Part shown: piece by piece, positions 8,866 to 16,942 of the stretch
Layout of the letters: every line of letters starts with the position of its first letter
How positions within the stretch are numbered: the stretch's first letter is position 1
Source: Roseihalotalea indica
Lineage (GTDB): Bacteria; Bacteroidota; Bacteroidia; Cytophagales; Cyclobacteriaceae
Assembly (NCBI RefSeq): GCF_022458895.1
Contig: NZ_JAINFL010000001.1
Span: 620,001-684,000 of the forward strand
Direction of reading: 5' to 3'
Length of the DNA: 64,000 nt
Notes under the pieces: model-generated
Seen by the model: only the letters and a program-made list of their open reading frames with translations
Told to the model about the DNA's origin: nothing
Databases searched by the model: none
Made by a program: the position numbers and the translations under genes

Positions 8866-9787
8866 ATGAGCGGGCAAATTTGATATTCCGCTTTAACCCC
8901 TCAAACTTGGTCCGCTTCACGGCTGACTTCTGAAAAACCTTCCGAAAAACCTCTTCAGTCAGTTCTTCCCAATCCTGTTTTTTCATACCGGCTAAATCAG
9001 GGTGAGGCTCAAAAGCCGGTTCCTGGTGCGGGCGGGAGTGTCGGTTCCAGGGGCAAACATCCTGGCAAATATCACAGCCAAAAATCCAGTCCTCAAATTT
9101 TCCCTGCACCTCCTGCGGTATTTCATCTTTTAATTCAATGGTAAAATACGAGATGCACTTACTTCCATCTACTACGTAGGGTTCCACAATGGCGTCGGTA
9201 GGGCAGGCATCCAGGCAACGGGTGCAAGTGCCGCAGTGGTCGGTGGTGGGGTGGTCGTATTCCAGCTTGATATCTAATAGCAGCACCGCAATGAAGAAAA
9301 AACTGCCTTGTTGCTTGTTCAGCAATAAACTGTTTTTGCCAACCCAGCCTAATCCGCTCTTTTTGGCCCAGACCCGCTCTAGTATGGGGGCTGAATCTAC
9401 GAAGGCTCGTCCGCCAATGTCACCAATTTCTTCCCGCAACTGATCTAGCAATGACCTTAACTTTTCCTTAATGACAAAGTGATAGTCTTTTCCGTACGCG
9501 TACTTGGCAATTTTGTAGGAATCAATAGAAGCGAGGTCTTCTGAGGGGTAATAATTGTAAAGTAATGTAACCACCGATTGTGCGCCTTCCATCAGTTTGG
9601 TAGGGTCAAGCCGGATGTCAAAGTAATTTTCCAGGTAGTGCATTTTGCCCTGCATGCCCTGATTCAGCCAGCTTTCAAGGCGAGGCGCTTCTTCAGAGAG
9701 AAATTCGGCTTTGGCAACTCCACAAAAATCAAAGCCCAGTTGCCGGGCGGCTTCTTTCAGAAATAATGTCTGTTTTTCAATGGACAT
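8864..9787 (-). CDS. queG: Epoxyqueuosine reductase
   Basis: Catalyses the last step of queuosine formation at tRNA position 34, reducing epoxyqueuosine with a cobalamin cofactor and two [4Fe-4S] clusters. From the start at 9787 it has 307 residues. Cluster ligands are visible as [11 protein letters not shown] (Cys185, 188, 191, 195), Cys211 and CDICQDVC (Cys238, 241, 245). The catalytic aspartate is Asp131 in [10 protein letters not shown]. An in-frame start 33 bases upstream (9820) would add [11 protein letters not shown], which is not family-like, so the internal ATG is preferred. It is the next minus-strand gene after ruvB, but a terminator-like hairpin lies between the two. A queuosine-precursor transporter lies at 60079-60891, so this genome probably salvages the precursor. 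Confidence 0.96.
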   Translation of the reverse strand: MSIEKQTLFLKEAARQLGFDFCGVAKAEFLSEEAPRLESWLNQGMQGKMHYLENYFDIRLDPTKLMEGAQSVVTLLYNYYPSEDLASIDSYKIAKYAYGKDYHFVIKEKLRSLLDQLREEIGDIGGRAFVDSAPILERVWAKKSGLGWVGKNSLLLNKQQGSFFFIAVLLLDIKLEYDHPTTDHCGTCTRCLDACPTDAIVEPYVVDGSKCISYFTIELKDEIPQEVQGKFEDWIFGCDICQDVCPWNRHSRPHQEPAFEPHPDLAGMKKQDWEELTEEVFRKVFQKSAVKRTKFEGLKRNIKFARS

Positions 9788-9961
9788 AGGCAATACATGC
9801 GAACCAGAATAATACACCAAGGTAAGTGTTTTTAAATGGCAGTGGTTCCGGAAACGCTGATTTTAATGTCTATCCGAAATAAACAACCTGATTTATAATT
9901 TCACTTTGCCTTCCCTATTATCGTTGTCCGTAGTTAGCGAAGTAAAGTCTGTGGAAAAGAA

Positions 9962-9990
9962 AAAAACCGGATCAATAGTGACCCGGTTTT
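9962..9990 (-). terminator. Rho-independent terminator after ruvB
   Basis: AAAACCGG at 9962-9969 and CCGGTTTT at 9982-9989 form a stem with a twelve-base loop. Read on the minus strand, a long T-rich tract follows, directly after the ruvB stop at 9997. The hairpin also has a T-run on the plus strand, but no plus-strand gene ends here. It would separate ruvB from queG transcription. Confidence 0.8.
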
Positions 9991-9996
9991 TCGTGG

Positions 9997-11025
9997 CTAA
10001 TCAAACAGACCCTGAGCACGCCCAGGGGGAATGAGCTTTAAGTGCTTGTAGGCAATTTCGGTGGCTTCGCGCCCGCGCGATGTTCGTTTAATGTACCCTT
10101 CCTTGATCAGAAATGGCTCGTACACTTCTTCAATCGTTTCGGCTTCTTCGCCGCAAGCAGTAGCAATGGTACTGATACCAACTGGTCCGCCTTTAAATTT
10201 CTCGATGATGGTCGATAGAATCCGGTTATCCATATCATCCAGACCGTTCTGGTCAACATCCAGCGCTTGCAGGGCCATCTCGGCAATGGCTATGTTAATG
10301 GTGCCATCGCCCTTTATTTCGGCAAAGTCGCGGGTACGCCGCAGCAGGGTATTGGCAATCCGCGGGGTGCCCCGGCTGCGGCGGGCAATTTCGTGGGCGG
10401 CATCGTCTTCAATAGGGGTGTTTAGAATATGGGCTGAGCGTCGTACAATAGTGGTGAGTAAAGCAGCATCATAATATTCCAGCCGGGCATTGATACCAAA
10501 GCGCGCTCGTAATGGCGAGGTCAGCAGGCCAGATCGGGTGGTGGCTCCTACTAGTGTAAACGGGCTGAGACTGATCTGCACGGTGCGGGCATTCGGCCCG
10601 GAGTCCAGCATGATATCAATCTTGTAATCTTCCATTGCCGAATACAGGTACTCTTCCACAATGGGGTTGAGCCGGTGGATCTCGTCAATGAACAGCACGT
10701 TGCCGGGTTCCAGATTCGTCAGCAGACCGGCCAGCTCGCTGGGTTTGTCCAACACGGGGCCAGAGGTAGATTTGATCTGGGCATCCAACTCATTAGCAAT
10801 AATGTGCGACAGCGTAGTTTTTCCCAGACCGGGAGGTCCGTGCAACAGTACATGGTCCAGTTGATCACCGCGTTTTTTGGCGGCCTGCACAAATATTTTC
10901 AGGTTCTCAACAATCTTGTGTTGTCCGGTAAAATCTTCAAACGACAGCGGGCGCAAAGCACGCTCTATTTCCTGATCAGCCGGGGTCAGGTGGGAAGATT
11001 CTCCGGTTAAATAGTCTTCTCTCAT
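9997..11025 (-). CDS. ruvB: Holliday junction branch-migration helicase RuvB
   Basis: The motor ATPase of the RuvABC complex, which drives branch migration of Holliday junctions in recombination repair. At 342 residues it is normal length. Walker A is GPPGLGKT at 63-70 and Walker B is LFIDEIH at 111-117. Sensor and arginine-finger regions appear in [21 protein letters not shown]. The C-terminal winged helix ends with [16 protein letters not shown]. The adjacency ruvB then queG is common in Bacteroidota, from general knowledge. The 164-base gap upstream is shared with the divergent apbE gene and should hold both promoters. Confidence 0.98.
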   Translation of the reverse strand: MREDYLTGESSHLTPADQEIERALRPLSFEDFTGQHKIVENLKIFVQAAKKRGDQLDHVLLHGPPGLGKTTLSHIIANELDAQIKSTSGPVLDKPSELAGLLTNLEPGNVLFIDEIHRLNPIVEEYLYSAMEDYKIDIMLDSGPNARTVQISLSPFTLVGATTRSGLLTSPLRARFGINARLEYYDAALLTTIVRRSAHILNTPIEDDAAHEIARRSRGTPRIANTLLRRTRDFAEIKGDGTINIAIAEMALQALDVDQNGLDDMDNRILSTIIEKFKGGPVGISTIATACGEEAETIEEVYEPFLIKEGYIKRTSRGREATEIAYKHLKLIPPGRAQGLFD

Positions 11026-11189
11026 AGTAAAATTAGTAGAACTCTGCTGTTTCCAGCGTAGTTATCATGAATGTACAGAATTTTCCGTACTATCGCGACG
11101 AGCACGAAAATGTGCGTGCTTATTTTGGGTATAATTTACTTAAAATACCGATAATATAACACGAAAGTGATGCGAAAAAATCATTTTTT

Positions 11190-12218
11190 ATGATGAATCC
11201 GAATCAAAGAAAGAATATTATTTACTCGCTAGTGCTGCTCGCCTCAGTGGTGCTGGTTTGGTGGATCAGAGACCAGAAAAATCCAGGGAATGATAGCGTA
11301 TATATCTCGGTACGAGGACAAACGATGGGTACTACCTATAATATTAAGTACAACGACAAGCAGCAGCGGAATCTGAAGCCAGGCATCGATTCTTTACTGG
11401 AGGTTTTTAATCAGTCGGTGAACCATTATCTGCCTGACTCGGAGATTACCCGGTTTAATAATGATGATACGCTGTATTTTGATCTACCCTACTTTTATCC
11501 TGTACTGAAGCGTAGCGATGAAATTGTGCAGGCCACCGACAGTGCCTTCGACCCCACAGTTGCCCCCCTGGTGAATGCCTGGGGATTTGGCCCCGAAGAC
11601 CGCCGATTGCCCGACAGTGCCACCGTAGACTCGTTATTGCAATTGGTTGGGTTCAATAAGATAGTGTATACCGAGGATTATGTAACAAAAACCGATTCCG
11701 GAGTGTCCCTGAATTTTAGTGCGGTAGCCAAAGGCTACGGGGTAGATGTGGTGGCCGACTATATGGAAGAGAAAGGGATTGAAAATTTTATGGTAGAAAT
11801 TGGCGGTGAAGTAAGCTGTCGGGGAGTAAATGACCGGGGCGACCTATGGCGGATCGGTATTGACAATCCCGATGAGTTGGGTGAAATGTCAGTAGCTATT
11901 GCGCTGGATGACCAAGCCATTGCTACTTCGGGCGATTATCGCAATTACTATGAGGTAGATGGAAAGAAATACGCCCACACTATTAACCCGAAAACCGGTT
12001 ACCAGGTAAAGCATTCGGTACTTAGCGTATCGGTGATTGCTAGTGATTGCATGACAGCCGATGGTTTTGCTACCGCTTTTATGGTGCTGGGACTAGAGCG
12101 AGCTAAAGAAGTGGCGGCGCAGGAACCAGAACTGGAGGTGTACATCATTTACGATGATCACGGAACGGTCAAAACCTTTCAGACGGCAGGAATCGACAAA
12201 ATGCTTATTAATCTATAG
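11190..12218 (+). CDS. apbE: FAD:protein FMN transferase (ApbE)
   Basis: ApbE attaches FMN from FAD covalently to threonine of flavoproteins such as NqrB, NqrC and RnfG, on the periplasmic side. This 342-residue copy has an N-terminal hydrophobic segment (residues 10-25) that acts as signal or anchor. Family motifs are TMGTTYNIKY near residue 46, VNAWGFGP near 129, the SGVSLNFSAVAKGYGVD segment near 170 and GDYRNYYEVDGKKYAHTINP near 250. It opens a plus-strand operon: anmK follows after 3 bases, then the hydrolase after 3 bases and a barrel gene overlapping by 11. Its flavoprotein targets are not in the window. Confidence 0.94.
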   Translation: MMNPNQRKNIIYSLVLLASVVLVWWIRDQKNPGNDSVYISVRGQTMGTTYNIKYNDKQQRNLKPGIDSLLEVFNQSVNHYLPDSEITRFNNDDTLYFDLPYFYPVLKRSDEIVQATDSAFDPTVAPLVNAWGFGPEDRRLPDSATVDSLLQLVGFNKIVYTEDYVTKTDSGVSLNFSAVAKGYGVDVVADYMEEKGIENFMVEIGGEVSCRGVNDRGDLWRIGIDNPDELGEMSVAIALDDQAIATSGDYRNYYEVDGKKYAHTINPKTGYQVKHSVLSVSVIASDCMTADGFATAFMVLGLERAKEVAAQEPELEVYIIYDDHGTVKTFQTAGIDKMLINL

Positions 12219-12221
12219 TCT

Positions 12222-13316
12222 ATGAATCGAGCGCAATATCAGGTAATTGGTTTGATGTCGGGCACTTCGTTAGATGGGCTGGATATGGCTTATTGTGAGT
12301 TTGCGGTGGAAAATGGTTCTTGGCAGTTCAGCATGCCGGTTGCCGAAACCAAAGAGTACGATGATGCCTGGCTGCAAAGACTAAAACATATTACCGAAGT
12401 AAGCGGTGAGGAACTGATCATCACCGATCAGGAACTGGGCCAATGGATGGGCGAAGCAGTGCGTGAGTTCATCGAGACCCATCAGCTAAAACCCAGTTTT
12501 ATTGCTTCACACGGACATACAGTGTTTCACCAACCCGAGCGAGGCATCACATATCAAATGGGTAACCCTTTTGCTCTTCAGGCCGCCAGCCAGCAAACGG
12601 TGATCGGCCAGTTTCGTAATTTTGATGTAGTTATTGGTGGACAAGGCGCGCCCCTCGTCCCTATTGGCGATCAATTGCTGTTTGGTGATTATGATGTGTG
12701 TTTGAATCTGGGCGGTATTGCCAATCTATCCACCCCATGGAAGGGCGAGCGTATTGCCTACGATATTGGCACGTCTAATATGGTGATGAACTATTTCGCC
12801 CAGCAGGCCGGGCAGCCCTACGACCGGGATGCGCAACTGGCGCGGCAGGGCACTCCTCATCAGGTGTTGCTTAATAAACTGAATGCACTGCACTATTACC
12901 AGCAACCTTTTCCGAAGTCGCTGGGCTATGAGTGGGTGTATAAAGAAATCATTCGGCCGATAGAGCAGGAGGGGCTTTCTGTGCCCGATGCGGCGGCTAC
13001 GGCCCTGCACCATGCGGCCTACCAGATTGCCGAAACGCTGCGTTTTTTTGCCGAACAACCATCGGCTGCTGAAAAATGCAAAGTATTAGTAACCGGAGGG
13101 GGTGCCTTCAATCCCTACCTGATGGAATGCATTCAGCAATACGGTTCTTCCAAGGTAGAGCTGGTAGTTCCTGATAAAAAAATCATTGCCTTTAAAGAAG
13201 CTTTAGTTTTTGCTTTGCTGGGAGTGCTTCGCGCCCGAAATGAGATAAATTGCCTACGCTCAGTCACTGGGGCTCAATACGATCACTCCGCTGGCGTTGT
13301 CTATGGTATACTCTAG
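12222..13316 (+). CDS. anmK: Anhydro-N-acetylmuramic acid kinase
   Basis: Phosphorylates and opens 1,6-anhydro-MurNAc to give MurNAc-6-phosphate, feeding recycled peptidoglycan back into metabolism. At 364 residues it is the usual length. The N-terminal ATP-binding motif GLMSGTSLDGLD is at residues 10-21, SHGHTVFHQP follows near 94-103, and VTGGGAFNPYLM lies near 290. It begins 3 bases after apbE and is followed 3 bases later by an alpha/beta hydrolase, so all are translated from one message. Its usual partner MurQ is not seen here. Confidence 0.96.
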   Translation: MNRAQYQVIGLMSGTSLDGLDMAYCEFAVENGSWQFSMPVAETKEYDDAWLQRLKHITEVSGEELIITDQELGQWMGEAVREFIETHQLKPSFIASHGHTVFHQPERGITYQMGNPFALQAASQQTVIGQFRNFDVVIGGQGAPLVPIGDQLLFGDYDVCLNLGGIANLSTPWKGERIAYDIGTSNMVMNYFAQQAGQPYDRDAQLARQGTPHQVLLNKLNALHYYQQPFPKSLGYEWVYKEIIRPIEQEGLSVPDAAATALHHAAYQIAETLRFFAEQPSAAEKCKVLVTGGGAFNPYLMECIQQYGSSKVELVVPDKKIIAFKEALVFALLGVLRARNEINCLRSVTGAQYDHSAGVVYGIL

Positions 13317-13319
13317 TGT

Positions 13320-14273
13320 ATGCATTTGACTGGAAAATTTATCCGTCGGTTTATTGTTTCAGGTTTACTGGGTGGCTTAATACTGCTGAATGCCGTGGCC
13401 TATAACCATGCCTGGCGTTTCACGCATTTCTCCCACACCAATAAGCCTCGCACGGATGGTAATGCCAAATCATCCTTATCAGACAAAATACAGCTTTTAG
13501 TCAGGGGAATTGAGAACCCGCGTCCAGTGAATGATCGTTTCCCAGGCCAGCCTTACGAAACCGTTTATCTGGAAGGTAGAGAAACCTTAGAAGGGTGGTT
13601 GGTGCCTTCCGAAGAGGCAAAAGGAATTGTACTGGTATTTCACGGATATACCGGGAAAAAGAGTGACTTTATTCGTGTAGCTGAAGAGTTTCATCAGTTA
13701 GGTTACCATACGCTGTCGGTTGATTTTCCGGGAAGTGGCGGCTCGAGTGGTATGTCAACCAGCGTAGGATACCACGAGGCCAACGATGTCAAAACTGTTT
13801 TTGAGTATGCTCAAACAAATTATGGATCGTTGCCGGTTGTGCTGTACGGCTTCTCCTTAGGCGGAGCCGCAGTGATGCGAGCTATCAGCGAATATCATAT
13901 TAAGCCGGCGGCCGCTATAGTAGAGGCTCCTTTCGGCACCATGCTCAACACCGTCTGCAACCGGTTTGAGATGCTCAATGTGCCTTCTTTCCCTTTCGCT
14001 CATTTGCTAACTTTCTGGGGTGGAGTGCAACAGGGTTATTGGGCCTTCTCGCATAACCCAATTGACTATGCCAAACAGGTTGATGTGCCCGTCTTATTAA
14101 CCTGCGGATTATCAGATGACCGGGTAGATGTTTGGGAAATTGATGCTATTTATGCCAATATTGCAGGGCGGAAGAAGCGGAAGTGCTTTGAGCAGGCCGG
14201 ACACGAGCTGTATGCGGAAACCAGACCCAAGGAATGGCGGCAAACCGTTAACGAATTTTTACATGAAATTTGA
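13320..14273 (+). CDS. Alpha/beta hydrolase, membrane-anchored or exported
   Basis: This 317-residue protein has an N-terminal hydrophobic segment (residues 9-27) and then a hydrolase fold. VFHGYTGKKSDF near 107 is the oxyanion-loop motif. GFSLGGAAVMRA near 178 holds the nucleophilic serine, CGLSDDRVDV near 261 the acid and GHELYAE near 297 the histidine. The set resembles the serine aminopeptidase S33/BEM46-type group; the substrate is unknown. It sits third in the apbE-anmK operon. Its last codons overlap the start of the barrel gene by 11 bases. Confidence 0.85.
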   Translation: MHLTGKFIRRFIVSGLLGGLILLNAVAYNHAWRFTHFSHTNKPRTDGNAKSSLSDKIQLLVRGIENPRPVNDRFPGQPYETVYLEGRETLEGWLVPSEEAKGIVLVFHGYTGKKSDFIRVAEEFHQLGYHTLSVDFPGSGGSSGMSTSVGYHEANDVKTVFEYAQTNYGSLPVVLYGFSLGGAAVMRAISEYHIKPAAAIVEAPFGTMLNTVCNRFEMLNVPSFPFAHLLTFWGGVQQGYWAFSHNPIDYAKQVDVPVLLTCGLSDDRVDVWEIDAIYANIAGRKKRKCFEQAGHELYAETRPKEWRQTVNEFLHEI

Positions 14274-14988
14274 GCAACTTACTTTTTACCGAACAAGAAT
14301 ATATATAGGGTTACTCCTGTGCATTATAACAGCTTCTGCTCATGGACAAGCGCAAGATAGTTTAGCCAATTATAAGAAGTGGAGTATAGGTTTCAAAGGT
14401 GGAGCTGCTCTTTCATTCATAATCCCCACTGATGAGGCAGTTACCTACGAGCGGTCTAATATTGGTATCTCTCAGGGAATTACCTATGGCGGAGTAGTCC
14501 GCTACATGACCGAGAAAAATTTTGGTTTGCAGATAGAAGCAAATTATGTAGAGAAGGGATGGACAGAAACTTTTGCGGACCTTAATGACCCTCAACGGCG
14601 AGATCCGAATCGTTTTTATCGAGTCAATCTGAATTACTTGGAAGTTCCGGTATTGGCCTACGGTTATTTTGGAAAGCGAAACGTGCAGATTTTCGTAAAT
14701 CTGGGCATGTTTGGTGCAACCCTGCTGTCTTATGATACTGAGCAGGCTCCTACAGTAGATACGGAAGAAATATCTTATCAATATCTGGCAAGCGAGCAAA
14801 ACACCTTTGATTTAGGGATAAGGGGCGGAACTGGCATTGCCATAGCCACAAAAGTGGGCACCTTTCAGGCAGAAGGAACCTACAGCCTCAGCCTCAATAG
14901 TGTGCTCGATCGTAACCGCATGCCTGTTCCCAGTATGCTGCTCAACAATAGCATAACCATCACCCTAGGCTACCTTGTACAATTTTGA
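14263..14988 (+). CDS. Outer-membrane beta-barrel protein (porin family)
   Basis: This 241-residue protein starts at the ATG at 14263, inside the end of the hydrolase gene. A signal peptide of about 27 residues follows (core IYIGLLLCIITASAHG). The rest is alternating strands typical of small Bacteroidota barrels, such as GIKGGAALS-like starts, FGLQIEANYVEKGW and the closing ITITLGYLVQF. Ending on an aromatic residue is a usual signal for barrel assembly. A longer frame from 14128 would have no signal peptide and overlap the hydrolase by 146 bases, so it is rejected. Ligand unknown; last gene of the operon. Confidence 0.82.
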   Translation: MKFEQLTFYRTRIYIGLLLCIITASAHGQAQDSLANYKKWSIGFKGGAALSFIIPTDEAVTYERSNIGISQGITYGGVVRYMTEKNFGLQIEANYVEKGWTETFADLNDPQRRDPNRFYRVNLNYLEVPVLAYGYFGKRNVQIFVNLGMFGATLLSYDTEQAPTVDTEEISYQYLASEQNTFDLGIRGGTGIAIATKVGTFQAEGTYSLSLNSVLDRNRMPVPSMLLNNSITITLGYLVQF

Positions 14989-15046
14989 GTAATTAGCAAT
15001 GTGCAGTGAGCAATGAACAATTAAAAAATTTAATTTGCCAACTGCC

Positions 15047-16282
15047 CTAATTCTCCGGTATATAAGAAAGCATGCTGAGCGCGTCTTCTTGTAGCATCTC
15101 TTGGGCAATCTCCTGTAGTTCGGTTGCTGTTATTTTAGTGATTTTCTCGTAGAGCGTTTCCAGGCTTTCCAACTCATAGTGATCCAATAGGCTGCGGCCC
15201 ATCGCCAGCATCAGGCTTTGATTGTTCTCACTATTCATGGCCATCTGCCCCATCATTTGTTCCTTTATCCGGTGGAGCTGCATGGTACCTAACGGCTTTT
15301 CGCGTAGCAACTTTAGCTCCTTCATGGTGTAGTTGATCGCCTTCTTCAACTGCCCGGGTTCAGTGCCGAAGTAAATGGCGAACAGCCCGGTATCAGTATA
15401 GGGTTGGTATTCAGCATCAATCGCATAGACCAGGCCGTGTTTTTCGCGTAATGCCATGCTCAGGCGGGTGTTCATGCTGGGGCCGCCCAGCAAATTTGTC
15501 AGCATATAAAAAGGTAAGCTGCGGTCATCCTGCACGGGGTAGGCGGTTCGCCCAATAACACATTGGGCCTGGGTAAGGATGCGAGGTTTCACCTCCTGCT
15601 GCGGAGGCTGGGTAGTGAAAGGCAAGCGATTACCCTTGCCCTGCAAAGGCGGAATTGAAGCCAGGTACTTTTCAGCTAATCGGAAAACCTTCTTGGCTGG
15701 TATATTGCCCACACAGCTAAAGATCAGCTTTTCGGTATTCATGTTTTCCAGCAGAAACCGCTGAAAGTCTTCCCGGTGAAACCGTCGAATACTCTCGTCA
15801 GATCCTAAGATGTTTTTGCCCAGCGGGTGTTCACCAAACACGACCGTATCAAAATCATCCTGGATGGCATCTTCGGGCGAATCATAGTACATGGACATCT
15901 CTTCTAGAATCACATTGCGCTCTTTCTCAATCTGCTTTTCAGGAAAGATAGAGTCAAAGGTAATGTCGGTCAGCAGTTCCAGGGCGTTCTCGAAGTGGCG
16001 GTCCAGCACCGAGGCATAGAAGCAGATTTTCTCTTTGGTGGTGTAGGCGTTCAGTTCCCCACCCACCGAATCTACCCGGTTCAGGATGTGGTACGCTTTG
16101 CGTTTGCGAGTGCCTTTGAAGGCCATATGTTCCCAGAAGTGGGCTAGTCCGTGTTGTTCGGGTTGTTCGTCGCGGCTACCGATGTCCAGGATAAAACCGC
16201 AATGTACTACTTTGGTATGCGTGGCTTGCTTGTGTGCTATTCGAATGCCGTTAGGCAGGGTGTATACGTCAAATTCAGTCAT
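15047..16282 (-). CDS. M16 family zinc metallopeptidase
   Basis: This 411-residue protease has the inverted zinc motif HFWEH near residues 48-52 and the downstream glutamate within ERNVILEEMSMY. That marks the catalytic half of the pitrilysin/insulinase family. The second half contains GRTAYPVQDDRSLPFYMLTNLLGG, typical of the inactive-like repeat. No signal peptide is present, so it is probably cytoplasmic. It resembles the mitochondrial processing peptidase-like PqqL/YmxG group of bacteria, with natural substrates unknown. It is divergent from the BlaI-type gene and shares a 285-base gap. Confidence 0.93.
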   Translation of the reverse strand: MTEFDVYTLPNGIRIAHKQATHTKVVHCGFILDIGSRDEQPEQHGLAHFWEHMAFKGTRKRKAYHILNRVDSVGGELNAYTTKEKICFYASVLDRHFENALELLTDITFDSIFPEKQIEKERNVILEEMSMYYDSPEDAIQDDFDTVVFGEHPLGKNILGSDESIRRFHREDFQRFLLENMNTEKLIFSCVGNIPAKKVFRLAEKYLASIPPLQGKGNRLPFTTQPPQQEVKPRILTQAQCVIGRTAYPVQDDRSLPFYMLTNLLGGPSMNTRLSMALREKHGLVYAIDAEYQPYTDTGLFAIYFGTEPGQLKKAINYTMKELKLLREKPLGTMQLHRIKEQMMGQMAMNSENNQSLMLAMGRSLLDHYELESLETLYEKITKITATELQEIAQEMLQEDALSMLSYIPEN

Positions 16283-16473
16283 AATTCCTCGGGCACGCTA
16301 ATCGTGCATGTGCCAAGGATAACAAAAAAACGATGATAATCATTTACCCGAGGGAAGAAAAATCTTCGTCTGGGCCAGCCGATGAGCATTCACTGTAAAA
16401 GGTGAGTGTCATCGCGATTCTGAGTAAGATGAGAGGGTTTTTTGAGGTTTCAGGTTTCGAGAGTAAAGATTGT

Positions 16474-16538
16474 AACTTAAAATTAAGTTGAATTATTTAA
16501 TAATAAGTTGATTAACTTAATATTAAGTTGTATACTTG
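16474..16538 (+). promoter_or_regulatory. BlaI-type operator array over a Bacteroidota promoter
   Basis: Two perfect 16-base dyads AACTTA-N4-TAAGTT lie at 16474-16489 and 16514-16529, exactly 40 bases apart. Two half-spaced dyads are interleaved: AAGTT-GATT-AACTT at 16505-16518 and AAGT-N5-ACTT at 16526-16538. A promoter overlaps them: TTG at 16508-16510, then 20 bases, then TATACTTG at 16531-16538 (one mismatch to TAnnTTTG). The second dyad therefore fills the spacer of the promoter. The BlaI-type gene starts 30 bases downstream. Autorepression is inferred from this layout and from the family; dyads and promoter are seen directly. Confidence 0.75.
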
Positions 16539-16567
16539 TTTCGCTGATCAACAAAACGCAGAAAGTA

Positions 16568-16942
16568 ATGACGGACCTAACGAAGGCAGAGGAGAAAATA
16601 ATGAAAATTCTCTGGGGTATTGAGAAAGGTTTTATCAAGGATATTATCGAGCAGTTCCCCGACCCTAAACCTCCTTACAACTCGGTTTCCACCATTGTGA
16701 GGGTGCTGGTGCAGAAAGAGATTGTGAGCTACAAAGCTTACGGTAATTCTCACCAGTACTACCCGCTTATTTCTAAGGAGGAGTACCGCAAAGGGCAGCT
16801 ATCGCAACTGGTTTCGGATTACTACAACAACTCGCTGAAGCAGGTTGTCAACTTCTTTTCCGAAAGCAAAAAGCTGGATGAGAAAGAACTGGATGAAGTG
16901 ATGAAAATGCTGAAGGATCTCAAATCAAAGAACAATGAGTAG
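16568..16942 (+). CDS. BlaI/MecI/CopY family transcriptional repressor
   Basis: A 124-residue winged-helix regulator that starts MTDLTKAEEKIMKILW, the standard start of this family. The recognition helix region is PPYNSVSTIVRVLVQKEIV, and the C-terminal dimerisation helix includes LVSDYYNNSLKQVVNFF. BlaI repressors bind dyads and are released when a partner M56 peptidase triggers their cleavage. The ATG at 16568 is chosen over an upstream in-frame start at 16508, which would lie inside the promoter. Its end overlaps the M56 peptidase gene by 8 bases, giving the classic repressor-sensor pair. The operator array directly upstream suggests it controls itself and its partner. Confidence 0.95.
   Translation: MTDLTKAEEKIMKILWGIEKGFIKDIIEQFPDPKPPYNSVSTIVRVLVQKEIVSYKAYGNSHQYYPLISKEEYRKGQLSQLVSDYYNNSLKQVVNFFSESKKLDEKELDEVMKMLKDLKSKNNE

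Noticed and set aside
11101..11120. Hairpin AGCACG ... CGTGCT between ruvB and apbE
   Set aside because: The stem is only six pairs and lies in a divergent promoter region, where no terminator is expected.
14128..14262. Upstream extension of the barrel gene
   Set aside because: It has no signal peptide and overlaps the hydrolase gene by 146 bases; the internal ATG gives a clean export signal.
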